This document shows, in pieces, positions 18,140-28,720 of a DNA stretch of 64,000 nucleotides. The stretch's first letter is position 1. Each line of letters starts with the position of its first letter. Source of the DNA: Lodderomyces elongisporus (lineage: Eukaryota; Ascomycota; Pichiomycetes; Serinales; Debaryomycetaceae); the NCBI RefSeq assembly GCF_030384665.1, contig NC_083674.1, positions 1,922,001 to 1,986,000 on the forward strand. The letters run 5' to 3'. Below the pieces are notes generated by a model. The model saw only the letters and a list, made by a program, of their open reading frames with translations, had not been told where the DNA came from and made no database searches. The translations under genes were made by a program, and so were the position numbers.

Positions 18140-21083
18140 TTTTAGAAAAGTAAACTACTTTGCCACAACCACCAAGAGATTTTTGGCCACTGATACTTTT
18201 TTGCAAGGAAACAACTCCAACTATGTTGACGAGATGTACGAGGCTTGGAGACAAGACCCTTCAAGTGTCCATGCCTCATGGAATGCTTACTTCAAAAACA
18301 TTGAAAACAGCAATGTCCCACCATCACAAGCTTTCCAAGCACCTCCAACCTTGGTACCAACTGTTTCAGGTGGTGCCGCCGGTTTTGTCCCCGGCGCAAG
18401 CGGCTCAGCCAACAACCAAGATGTCGTTACCCACTTGAAGGTGCAATTGCTTGTTAGAGCTTACCAAGTTAGAGGTCACCAAAAGGCCAAGATTGATCCT
18501 TTGGGAATCTCCTTTGGCGATAGTGCTGATACTCCAAAAGAGTTGACTTTGGAATTTTATGGCTTCACCGAAAAGGACTTGGACAAGGAGATCACTTTGG
18601 GTCCAGGTATCTTGCCCAGATTTGCTCAAGGAGACAAGAAGGAAATGACCTTGAGAGAAATCATCAAGGCCTGCGAAGACTTGTACTGTTCCTCTTATGG
18701 TGTTGAATACGTCCACATTCCATCAAAGACCCAATGTGACTGGTTGAGAGAGAGAATTGAAATTCCACAACCATTCAAATACTCACAAGACCAAAAGAGA
18801 CAAATTTTGGACCGTTTGATTTGGGCAACCTCATTTGAATCATTCTTGTCCACTAAATTCGCCAACGACAAGAGATTTGGTTTGGAAGGTTGTGAAGCCA
18901 TGGTTCCAGCAATGAAGGCCTTGATTGATACCTCGGTCGAATACGGTGTTGAAGATATCGTTATTGGTATGCCACACAGAGGTAGATTGAACATGTTGTC
19001 CAATGTTGTGCGTAAACCAAACGAATCAATCTTTTCCGAGTTCTCTGGCTCAAGAGAATTCGATGAAGGTTCAGGTGATGTCAAGTACCACTTGGGTATG
19101 AACTACCAAAGACCAACCACCTCGGGTAAGCACGTTAATTTGTCCTTGGTTGCCAACCCATCACACTTGGAATCTGAAGATGGTGTTGTTTTGGGTAAGA
19201 CTCGTGCTATCCAACAGTACAAGAACGATGTAGGCGAATACAAGAAGGCCATGTCAGTCTTGTTACATGGTGACGCCGCTTTTGCTGCCCAAGGTGTCGT
19301 TTACGAAACAATGGGTTTTGCAAACTTGCCAGCATACTCCACTGGTGGTACCATTCACGTTATTGTCAATAACCAAATTGGTTTTACCACTGATCCTAGA
19401 TTTGCTAGATCAACCTTGTACCCATCTGACATTGCCAAGAGTATTAATGCTCCAATCTTCCACGTGAATGCCGATGACGTTGAAGCATGTACTTTTGTCT
19501 TTAACTTGGCTGCTGAGTGGAGAGCAACATACCACACTGATGTTATCATTGATGTTGTTGGTTACAGAAAACACGGTCACAATGAAACAGATCAACCAGC
19601 ATTTACCCAACCATTGATGTATCAAGAAATCTCGAAAAAGAAGTCTGTCATTGACATTTATGCTAAGCAATTGATTGACGAAGGTACTTTTACTGCAGAA
19701 GATATCGAAGAGCACAAGAAATGGGTATGGAACATCTTGGAAGAATCATTCTCCAAGGCCAAGGACTACGAGCCAACATCAAGAGAATGGTTGACTACAC
19801 CATGGGAAGACTTTAAGTCACCTAAAGAATTGGCCACCGAAGTGTTGCCACACTTTCCAACTGCAGTCGATGAAGCAACTTTGAAAAAGATTGGTGATGC
19901 TATTTCAGAAGTTCCTGAAGGCTTTGAAGTCCACAGAAACTTGAAGCGTATCTTGAACCAACGTAAAAAGACAGTTGAATCCGGTGAAGGTATCGACTAC
20001 GCTACTGGTGAAGCTCTTGCTTACGGTTCTTTGGCTCTTGAAGGTTACCATGTTAGAGTTTCAGGTCAAGATGTCGAGAGAGGTACTTTTTCACAAAGAC
20101 ACGCGGTCTTGCATGACCAAAAGTCTGAAAGTACATGGACACCATTGTCCAACTTGAGCGATGATCAAGGTGTTTTCAGTATTTCAAACTCCTCGTTGTC
20201 TGAGTATGGTGTATTGGGATTTGAATATGGTTACTCCTTGACTTCACCTGATGCATTGGTTGAATGGGAAGCACAATTTGGTGATTTCGCAAACACTGCA
20301 CAAGTCATTATTGATCAATTCATTGCCGGTGCCGAGTCTAAGTGGAAGCAAAGATCTGGTATTGTTTTGTCATTGCCTCATGGTTATGATGGCCAAGGTC
20401 CAGAGCATTCCTCTGGTAGAATTGAGAGATACTTGCAATTATGTAACGAAGACCCACGTCATTTCCCAACTCCAGAGAAATTAGAACGTCAACATCAAGA
20501 TAGTAATATGCAAGTTGCATACCCAACTACACCAGCTAATGTCTTCCACTTGTTGCGTCGTCAAATGCACAGACAATTCAGAAAGCCATTAATTTTGTTC
20601 TTTTCAAAGTCATTATTGCGTCATCCATTGGCCAGATCCGAGTTGAAGGATTTCACTGGTGACTCTGGTTTCCAATGGATCATTGAAGATGTGCTTGGTG
20701 ACAAGTCCGAGGTGAAGAGGGTTGTTCTTATGACTGGTCAAGTCTACACCTTGTTGCACAAGAAGAGACAACAATTGGAAGACAAGACCACTGCATTTAT
20801 CAAGATTGAACAATTGAACCCATTCCCATTTGCTCAATTGCGTGATGCATTGAATGAGTACCCAAACATTGAAGATTTGGTATGGTGTCAAGAAGAGCCA
20901 TTGAACATGGGTGCTTGGTCTTTTGTTGTGCCAAGAGTTGAGTCTACATTGAATGAAACCGACAAGTACAAGGACTTGAAGTTGAGATATGCTGGAAGAG
21001 ACCCAAGCGCTTCGGTTGCTGCCGGTTCTAAGGCAATGCATTTGGCTGAAGAAGAGCAAGTTTTGGAAGAAGTATTTCAGTAA
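18039..21083 (+). CDS. KGD1: 2-oxoglutarate dehydrogenase E1 component, mitochondrial
   Basis: Thiamine-diphosphate enzyme that decarboxylates 2-oxoglutarate in the TCA cycle and passes succinyl to the E2 lipoyl domain. The protein has 1014 residues, the expected length. The first 40-odd residues are a basic Ser/Thr-rich presequence containing ten consecutive ACG-coded threonines. The E1 N-terminal motif [20 protein letters not shown] follows. [11 protein letters not shown] (about 310) and [18 protein letters not shown] (about 410-427) with VNNQIGFTT form the ThDP/metal-binding part. [20 protein letters not shown] (about 675-695) and [20 protein letters not shown] are transketolase-like domain signatures. 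Leucine codons are almost entirely TTG, fitting high expression. Confidence 0.97.
18108..18137 (+). repeat. (ACG)10 trinucleotide run in the KGD1 presequence
   Basis: Ten perfect ACG codons give ten threonines inside the mitochondrial targeting region, upstream of the conserved catalytic domain. Confidence 0.95.
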
Positions 21084-23874
21084 GTCACTAGTAGTTGGAG
21101 AAGTGAAAAAAAAAGAAGAAAGAATTAAACTGAACCATGATGTTTGATGCATGGACGCAGATACCGATAAATAGGATTGTTTAGATGTTTATATCGAATA
21201 GATGAGAGAAGTAAGAGAAAAGAATCAAGCAACAAAAAACTAAAAAAATAAAGAGACGAAGCAATGAAAGCAATGAAAGCAGTGTAATATGAACACGGTA
21301 AGACAAAGACTATCTTAAGCAGACAATATTTGTGATTGATGTGCAACACATTTATGTCTATTCAATTGTATTCCTTTTGCCTCTTCTTCGTCTTTTTCTT
21401 CTTCTTCTCTCTCGCTCTTTCCCATACACACCATTTCTCTTTCCGTTCACTTCTTCCGCCGCATCAACTTTCATGTTCCGAATAAATTTAATCCCTCCTT
21501 CTTCCCCAATCTCAAATCTAAAATTAGGTAACGCGGGGAGTGGGGGAGTGCGGAGGTTTTTTCACAAAGAGCTGAATCAAAGAGACTTGAGGGAAAAGAG
21601 GGGCCGGAATTGGTTTTATCCGGGGTGATTTTACAAACCACAAAATAATGGAGATCATGTGCGAGAGAGTGAAACAAAAATGTCAAAGAGCCAAAATGGA
21701 GAAAAAAAATGGAATGAAAAGAAAGAAGAGAGGGTTCATGTGATGGTTCAGGGTGTGGTAAACACCATAAAGGTGGTTATACCAGAATCACATTCAGACG
21801 ATTGAGTTGAAGAACGGTTTAAATGCAGAACTGAATATTATGGTAAAAACAGCAATGAAAACGAAATGACAACAAAACAAAATAAAGCAAAACAAAAGAT
21901 GGAGAGGAGGAGATATGACTATGTTTGATAATTCGTGTTAAACTTTAGTAGAGTCAATACATTTCATCGCTTCATGATCCCAGATTTTATAATCAACACT
22001 AGACGGATTAAAATCGTTTGGAAGAAGGGTTAGAATCTCTGTTGATATTTGTATTACCTCTCTTAAATTCTCGTCACTCCCCTTCCTTTCCTTCATTGTA
22101 CATTCACACCTCTGCCCCTTTTTTTTTTGCTCTCAACTATAACCGACTCAAACCCTGCAAAATAAAAAAAGTATATAATAATAAAAATAAAAATAATGAA
22201 AATAAAATAAGAGAAAAACCTTCGAATAAGTATCCTACTTTGTCAATCACAAAGTTCAAAAGTTGTTTTTTGTTTTTTGTTTTTTATTTTGTTTGGAAAG
22301 TATTGAAGTAAAAATACAACAACAATTTCGATAACTATCTTGTGGCTTTAACCTTTTTTTTTTATTTTTTTATTTGTTCGTTTGTTTGTTTGTTTGTTTG
22401 TTTGTTTCCTTCCTTTAACATCGGTTCAAGTTCCAGGAACTCTCTTTTGTTGTTTCACTCGTAATGAAAAATCACTGATTGGTTTAGTCAATTTCCGGAG
22501 TACATTGTGTAAATTGGTTTTGAAATTTCCATTTTCATCGAGATCAAAGTCTTCTATAGCTTGGATTTTTTATATTCTACTTCTCTTTGCAAATTCTGCG
22601 CATTCCTTATGTCTCTTCGGATATTCGTTTATCCTAAAACTGTTGTGTCAATGTCCCCCCCCCCTCCCCCAAAGAAAAAAAAAAAGCAGAATAATAATTA
22701 AAGTCTTCTAATTTTTCCTCCACCTTTCCCCACCTCCATTTTTCTCCTCCTCCGCTCCCTTCCCCCCCCCCCCCCCCCCCCACAGACACAGACACATACA
22801 AATAAAAATCATCAACCAACGATACTCTCGGAAAATCAAATTACAAAAGGAGGAAATAAGACAAAGTGCTATACCAAGGACAAATGTTGTTAGAATCAAA
22901 CAATATTGGTATCAACATCGCGAAATGCAATAACATATATTTGCTCTCTATTTTTTCTTTTTTATGAATCGGCTATACAGAGAAGAGTCCATGCCATAAT
23001 TAGATTCAAGTTGTTTGCGGAGTTTTGGAGAAATTTTTTTATTTTTTTATTTTTTTTTATTTCTTCAATATTTTTTTCAATCTTTTATTACCCCAAGTTT
23101 CACTATGTCCAAAAACTGATCAACAAATTTTGGTATGAATCCTGGTTGCAGCAAAGATCCACCACCCATCATCCAGGATTATGAGTGTTTGCATTTTGTC
23201 TTTGTTTCTGTTGTTGTCTTTGTCTCTGTCTTTGTCTCTGACTCTGTTATTCATTTTATTTTATTTTTTTATTTATTCTAATTTATTTTTCATGATAAAC
23301 GTTTAAGCGGATATACTACTAATACATTATTATTATTTTTTTTTTTTTTGAAAGTCTTACTTTATTCTTTTATGTTTGGGACATCACCTATTTCCATTTA
23401 TGATTTTATCCGAAACAATACTAGTTAATGAATTGTTGATTGAAACACTATTGAATTAGAGGGCATGCGGTAAAGGATATGTGGAGTCGAATGTGGAGAA
23501 TGTTAACCACTGAAAACTAGTCTTTACAGATACATCTATTCATTTGTCTATACTTATAAACGTACATATACATGTATATATATATATATATAGGTGTTTA
23601 TATCTTCCTTGATGATACCAATCCCACTCCCTTCCAAGTATTCAAACATCCAAAACCATACTATCACTACACAACATTAGACCTAGAAACTATAACATTT
23701 TATCGTCTTGAATAACAAGCCAGTACCAGCACCAAGTCATCTACATTACGGAATCGAGCTTGTCCTAAGAAAAAGACACGCCAACATATAAACAAATAAA
23801 CATATACATATATTAGCACTTAAGTACATAGATACAGACATACAGAATACCCCCTCAACCAAATACTTTTCATA
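21084..23874. promoter_or_regulatory. KGD1 3' flank and long upstream region of the hydroxylase gene
   Basis: A 2.8-kb gap between two plus-strand genes. It contains a (GTTT)n run at about 22377-22407, a C-tract at about 22655-22670, a run of 20 C at 22762-22781, T-rich blocks (about 23035-23085 and 23334-23350) and a (TA)n tract at about 23576-23592. I see no supported ORF or RNA gene. The GGTTCAAGTTCC near 22424 resembles a B-box but has no tRNA around it. Confidence 0.5.
22655..22781. repeat. Clustered poly-C tracts
   Basis: Two C-runs about 100 bp apart: ten C, one T and five C at about 22655-22670, and 20 uninterrupted C at 22762-22781. They stand out in an AT-rich, T-rich neighbourhood. 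The minus strand is G-rich between them as well. Confidence 0.85.
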
Positions 23875-25230
23875 ATGACTGCAAAACGTGAATTCCAAAA
23901 ATCTAAATTAGAGTTAACATTTGTCATTGTTGGAGCAGGACTTGGCGGTGTCGCTGCCTCAATTTCCCTCCGTCTTGCCGGCCACAAGGTCCTTTTACTC
24001 GAAGCAGCTACTCAACTAGGTGAAGTTGGTGCCGGAATTCAAATTCCACCGCCATCAACCAAGATCCTCGAGGCAATGGGATGTCTTGATGCCGTTGAAC
24101 GCGTATCAATTCACCCACGTGACATTTTAATCCACAGATATGATAATGGAGAAGTCATTTCGAAACAAAATCTTGTCCCCCATGTGAAGGATAAATACGA
24201 TGGAATGTATTTACATATTCATCGTGCAGACTACCACAAGTGTCTTGTTGATAGAGCATTGGAGTTGGGTGTAGAGGTTCACTTGAATTGCAGAGTTGAT
24301 AAAATTGATTTCGAAAATAACTCGGTAACAACAATTAACGGGAAAACATTTAAAGGCGATGTTATTGTTGGTTACGATGGTGTTAAATCAAAAACGCGCC
24401 AACAATTGACGGGAGAACCTGGCGGTGCTTATGACACAGGTGACTTGGCATACCGGGCATTGGTCCCAGTGGAGGAAATGAAAAAGATTCCAGAACTTGA
24501 GAAATATTGGTCACGTCCAGATATCCATTTTTGGTGGGGCCCCACATTGCACATTGTTATGTATTTCCTTCAGGGTGGTAAAGTATGCAACGTTGTTGGA
24601 TTATGTCCCGACACTTTACCCAACGACGTCTTGCGCCAAGAAGCAAACCACCAGGAGTTGATTGAAGTTTGCAAGGACTGGGACCAAGACTTACACCGCA
24701 TATTCAACTTGATTGATGATGTGGGCAAATGGAGGTTGCAGGACTCAAGGGAATTGGCACACTGGGTACATGGCTCGGCAAATGTGATTATTCTTGGTGA
24801 CGCCTCGCACTCAACTTTACCATATTTAGCATCGGGAGCATCACAAGCAGTTGAAGACGCCGCCGTATTAGGCGGGTTGTTTTCGCATATCGAATCACGC
24901 GATCAAATCCACCAGATTTTGGAAATGACAGAACTGTTGAGAAAATGGAGATCTTCGCAAGTTGTGCGCGGTTCAGCTCACTGTAGAACCATTTATCACT
25001 TGGAAGATGGAGAAAAACAACAGATTAGAGATTCGAAATTAAAGGGAAAGAAACCAGAGTTGGGATGTCCCAATAGATTTGCTGACCCCGTTTTTCAAGA
25101 TTTCCTTTGGGGTTACGATGCATTTGAAGAGATTGAAAGAGCTTGGGCGGAATTTGAACAAGGGAAGATGCCAACATACAGTTACCCAAATTTGTATGAA
25201 GACGAAAGGTTGTTGGAACCAATCGTGTAA
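23875..25230 (+). CDS. FAD-dependent aromatic-ring monooxygenase (salicylate/hydroxybenzoate hydroxylase type)
   Basis: Group A flavoprotein monooxygenase, which uses NAD(P)H and O2 to hydroxylate an aromatic substrate. The protein has 451 residues. The Rossmann motif VIVGAGLGG is at residues 17-25 with Glu43 ending the second strand (VLLLEA). The DG motif is GYDGVKSKTRQQL at about 164-176 and the GD motif GDASHSTLPYLASGASQAVEDA at about 308-329, both diagnostic for the class. There is no signal or membrane segment, so it is probably cytosolic. Close family members act on salicylate, 3-hydroxybenzoate or 4-hydroxybenzoate; Candida parapsilosis has such enzymes (the MNX group) feeding the gentisate and hydroxyhydroquinone routes. 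The substrate cannot be told from sequence. The long upstream region fits an inducible gene. Confidence 0.85.
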   Translation: MTAKREFQKSKLELTFVIVGAGLGGVAASISLRLAGHKVLLLEAATQLGEVGAGIQIPPPSTKILEAMGCLDAVERVSIHPRDILIHRYDNGEVISKQNLVPHVKDKYDGMYLHIHRADYHKCLVDRALELGVEVHLNCRVDKIDFENNSVTTINGKTFKGDVIVGYDGVKSKTRQQLTGEPGGAYDTGDLAYRALVPVEEMKKIPELEKYWSRPDIHFWWGPTLHIVMYFLQGGKVCNVVGLCPDTLPNDVLRQEANHQELIEVCKDWDQDLHRIFNLIDDVGKWRLQDSRELAHWVHGSANVIILGDASHSTLPYLASGASQAVEDAAVLGGLFSHIESRDQIHQILEMTELLRKWRSSQVVRGSAHCRTIYHLEDGEKQQIRDSKLKGKKPELGCPNRFADPVFQDFLWGYDAFEEIERAWAEFEQGKMPTYSYPNLYEDERLLEPIV

Positions 25231-25597
25231 GTTTTTGATGACGTATGCTAGTTTGTTACGAAACGATATATCAGTTATAATGAATTTTTTCTTTCTTTCC
25301 GCTTTTCTTTCTTTCCTCTTTTCTTTCTTTCCTCTTTTCTTTTGTTCTTTTGTTAATTTCTTCTCCCTCGTATTCTCTCTCTCATAGAACGATTCCATAA
25401 TCTATTAAAGAAACATTCACCCTTAGTTTTGCAAAGCAAAACAAGCAACTCTGGATTTCTAATATTGAATAGATATAGAATTGAATATAAAATCTAAGGA
25501 TAATAATAATAGTAATAATATAAAAATCTACTAATTGAGGCTTATCTTGATTGCAAATATCTCTTGAAAAAAATTTTTGATACTTGAAGTTTGTTCT
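25231..25597. other. Convergent 3' region, hydroxylase/NDE1
   Basis: A 367-bp stretch between two convergent genes, with a CTTTC-rich pyrimidine block at about 25288-25385 and TAATAATA repeats near 25500. It should contain both transcription ends. No gene seen. Confidence 0.5.
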
Positions 25598-27331
25598 TTA
25601 CTCCTTTGAACAATCTCTTCCAAACATCCACACTTTAACCCAGTCCAAACAAACGAGTACTTGATTCTTTACTGAGAGACACATGTAAATGTATGCAGAT
25701 CTCCAGAACAAAAAGGTGAATCCACCACCACTTGTGATGTTTGACCAATTACCCCAAACCAAATCTGCCACTGCTTTTTCACTACCAATGTAAGCCAATG
25801 CACCTTGGTAGTTGTACTTGAATTTAGGCAAGTTCTTTTCGACTCTGTCCAATTTCCTAGTCAAGCTCTCCACTTTTTGGTTTTGAGCAGGGTGTTGGAT
25901 TTGGTACTTTAATGACTCAACTTCGTGAATCTTGTCAAATAACTTGGCCAAGTATTCACCTTGTTGGAATGCAACTTGGGCAGTAGGTGGATACTTGCTA
26001 AAAGTACAGTCTCCCAATGCATAGATATTGTCAGAACCATCGACTTTCAAAAACTCATCAATCAAGAGACCACGCTTGGCGTTTTTCTGGTCCTCTATTT
26101 TGGACATCAAATCACGAGTGAAGGATCTAGTAGCATTACCAGTGGCCCAAATCAATACACCATAGGGAACTTCTAATTTTGAGGTTGATCCATCAGGGTT
26201 TTTGTGTGAGCAAATAACAGTCTTATCATCAACCTTCTTAACCATTGTGTTGGTCAACAAATTGATGTTTGTGTCTTGGAAAACTTGTTTAGTGTAATCA
26301 ACCAATTTCTGATTAAAAGAGTTCAACACGTTTGGCAATGCCTCAATCAAAGTAACTTTCAACTCGCCTTGCACTTCAGGGATCCATTTAGCCAAGTCCT
26401 GGTCGATATAGTCTTGGATTTCACCAGCAGTTTCAACACCAGTTGGTCCACCACCACAGACAACAACTTGCAACAATCTCTTTCTTTCTGGGTCATCCTT
26501 TGGCAACAAGTTTGCGGCTTCAATGATATCGTGCAATTTACGTCTAATTGTAGAAGCATCACTAATCTCCTTGAGGAAGGTAGAGTGTTCTGCAACACCT
26601 GGAATACCAAACGTTGATGGTTGAGCACCAACACCAACAACCAAGTAGTCATAGTTCAATGTAGTGGTAATCTCTTCAACACCAGTATATTCAGCAACTG
26701 TAGATTTCGATGAAGTAGTATCCTTACCAGAGTGACCAGAGTGGACAGTTGTACTTTGTTTCAAAGTCAATTCATTCTTCAGTGGGTCAATGCCAGTAGC
26801 CTCAGCCTCCAAGTAGATGACTTCACCAGGAGTTCTTCTGGTAATGGATCTTACAGGTTCGATAATAGAGCGTGTTTCAACAGTACCGGTGGGCAAACTT
26901 GGCAACAATGGAGTAAACAAAAAGTAGTTTCTAGGCGAGACAATAACGACATTATACTTGGTGGTGTCCAAGTTCTTCAAAAGTGGGATTGATCCCCAAC
27001 CGGAGCCCAAGATGACAAGGGTTTTTCTTTTTTGTCCATCGGGGAAAAAGGGAGCTTGAGGAACCTGGTCAACTGGCTGGCCTTCTTGATAAATCTTGTA
27101 AACCAAAAATGCGCCGGTAGCAATTGTTCCAAAAACAGTCGCACCTAAAGCATACTTGAATATTTTGACAAATGGGAAACCAGCTTGAAGAGGTGGTTGT
27201 TGGAAGCCATGTTGTGGAGAAGTTCTTGAGCCAGAAAAGAGAAATGGTTGTTTCTGCTTGATCTGTTTGGAAGATCTAGTTAATGACGAAGATAAGAATC
27301 TTCTCGATGTGATTCCTTTTGGAAGAAACAT
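25598..27331 (-). CDS. NDE1: Type II (alternative) NADH dehydrogenase, mitochondrial, probably external
   Basis: Single-subunit, non-proton-pumping NADH:ubiquinone oxidoreductase of the mitochondrial inner membrane. The protein has 577 residues from ATG at 27331; three upstream codons beginning with TTG were not used. The N-terminus is Arg/Ser-rich and acid-free, followed by a hydrophobic span at about 55-79, as in NDE proteins anchored facing the intermembrane space. The FAD Rossmann motif is VILGSGWGSI (107-115); the NADH motif is VVVCGGGPTGVETAGE (about 285-300). LIWATGNATRSF and IYALGDCTFSKYPPTAQVA are further type II signatures. No EF-hand insertion is obvious. The internal enzyme NDI1 is the main alternative, but the length and N-terminal anchor favour an external one. 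Confidence 0.85.
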   Translation of the reverse strand: MFLPKGITSRRFLSSSLTRSSKQIKQKQPFLFSGSRTSPQHGFQQPPLQAGFPFVKIFKYALGATVFGTIATGAFLVYKIYQEGQPVDQVPQAPFFPDGQKRKTLVILGSGWGSIPLLKNLDTTKYNVVIVSPRNYFLFTPLLPSLPTGTVETRSIIEPVRSITRRTPGEVIYLEAEATGIDPLKNELTLKQSTTVHSGHSGKDTTSSKSTVAEYTGVEEITTTLNYDYLVVGVGAQPSTFGIPGVAEHSTFLKEISDASTIRRKLHDIIEAANLLPKDDPERKRLLQVVVCGGGPTGVETAGEIQDYIDQDLAKWIPEVQGELKVTLIEALPNVLNSFNQKLVDYTKQVFQDTNINLLTNTMVKKVDDKTVICSHKNPDGSTSKLEVPYGVLIWATGNATRSFTRDLMSKIEDQKNAKRGLLIDEFLKVDGSDNIYALGDCTFSKYPPTAQVAFQQGEYLAKLFDKIHEVESLKYQIQHPAQNQKVESLTRKLDRVEKNLPKFKYNYQGALAYIGSEKAVADLVWGNWSNITSGGGFTFLFWRSAYIYMCLSVKNQVLVCLDWVKVWMFGRDCSKE

Positions 27332-28720
27332 CCTTTTCAAACAAAAAGAAAAAAAAATAAGAGATATTGAAAAAAAAAATCCCCAATTGTGTAGATGAAT
27401 GCTTTTTTTTTCAATTTCTTAAAAGAGCTTTAGAGTCTGACAAGAGTTGGTGGAGTCAATTGTTTATTTATATTGACGATAGGAAAAAAAAAAAAGAGAT
27501 GGTTAATTTTGGCTGATGGTGAAATTGCAGGTGAATTGTTGGAAAATGTCACAAAAGTGGGCACAGTATCTTCGCTCCCCTTCTTCTTCTTCTTCTTCTT
27601 CTTCTTCTCTCTCTTTCTGCTTCTTTCCCGTATCAAAAATTTTCTCCTCCGTTAAAACTCTTCGGACTTTTTATAGCCGAAGCAGAGTGGAGAAGGATAG
27701 TGGGAAGTTTATTGATGTGCTTTCTCACACCCATTCTACAAAGAATCCAATCTTTACTGCAACACACTCTTTTAAGTTTCTTTCTTCTTCTTCTTCTTTT
27801 TCTATTTCGTTGTCGTCGTAGTCTTAGTCGTAGTCGTAGTCGTCTTCTTCTTTTTTTTTTTTTCTTTTTTGTTCTATTAGTTATTGCATCCTATGAAGCA
27901 TTGACCAATAATAAGCAAAAACAACCGGCAGCAGTAGAGGGAGTAAGGTTCATAGAAGCACATAGAACTTGCTTAACCCCAATGCAAGATAATAGGGATG
28001 AACCTAAAATGCCCGCATTGTACATACATTGTACATACCCTATACTTCTACACTATACATTTACACTAAACATTGTACATAGTACATGCTGTGCCGTTGC
28101 TATCTCGAAAGCTATCTTACAAGCTATCTCCATTAGTCTACCACAATTCTCTATTGTATCACTTCCAATATTCTATTGTGGTTCAACTGTAGCACTACTA
28201 AATACTGTTGAAAGCAATCTTACAAAACTGATTCGGTAGTTTCAAACAACTGCCTCCTTCTCTCCTCTTTTTGTATATTTACATTTGACGCGGATTTGAC
28301 ACTATTATGAACGCCAACTTCCTTATTTCCGAGGCATATTATATTATTTCTCCGCGCAAATTATTGACAGCATACCAGTAGGGTAACTACAAATTGGAAT
28401 AAAACATGGGCTCTCCTTCGTAACAAAAATAGAGTCATATATATATATATATATATATATGCATATGTATATATATCATTTGTTTATAAAAAAAATATAA
28501 CTTAGCAATTGCAAGAGAACTAAACAATGTATATAGAGTTCCCATATTCCAACTCTATCAACTTTTTCTCACCCTTTTTCACCTTTTTTCACAATTTTTC
28601 ACCATTTTCCACCTGTTTCAACTTATTCTCTTCTACCAACGATATCTCAGAAGTCGCCTTGGACTCTTAAAATATACTATTGAACAAAGATATCAAGTTA
28701 ATTAACCACCTCTTTTAGCT
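27332..28720. other. NDE1 promoter / MSS4 3' flank
   Basis: A 1.39-kb gap between two minus-strand genes. It has a TTC-rich pyrimidine block near 27577-27605, a GTCGTAGTC-type run near 27809-27845, TACAT-rich repeats (about 28018-28085) and a (TA)n tract at about 28438-28460. Five CACC(T)TTTT-like strings occur at 28567-28617. No gene recognised. Confidence 0.5.
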
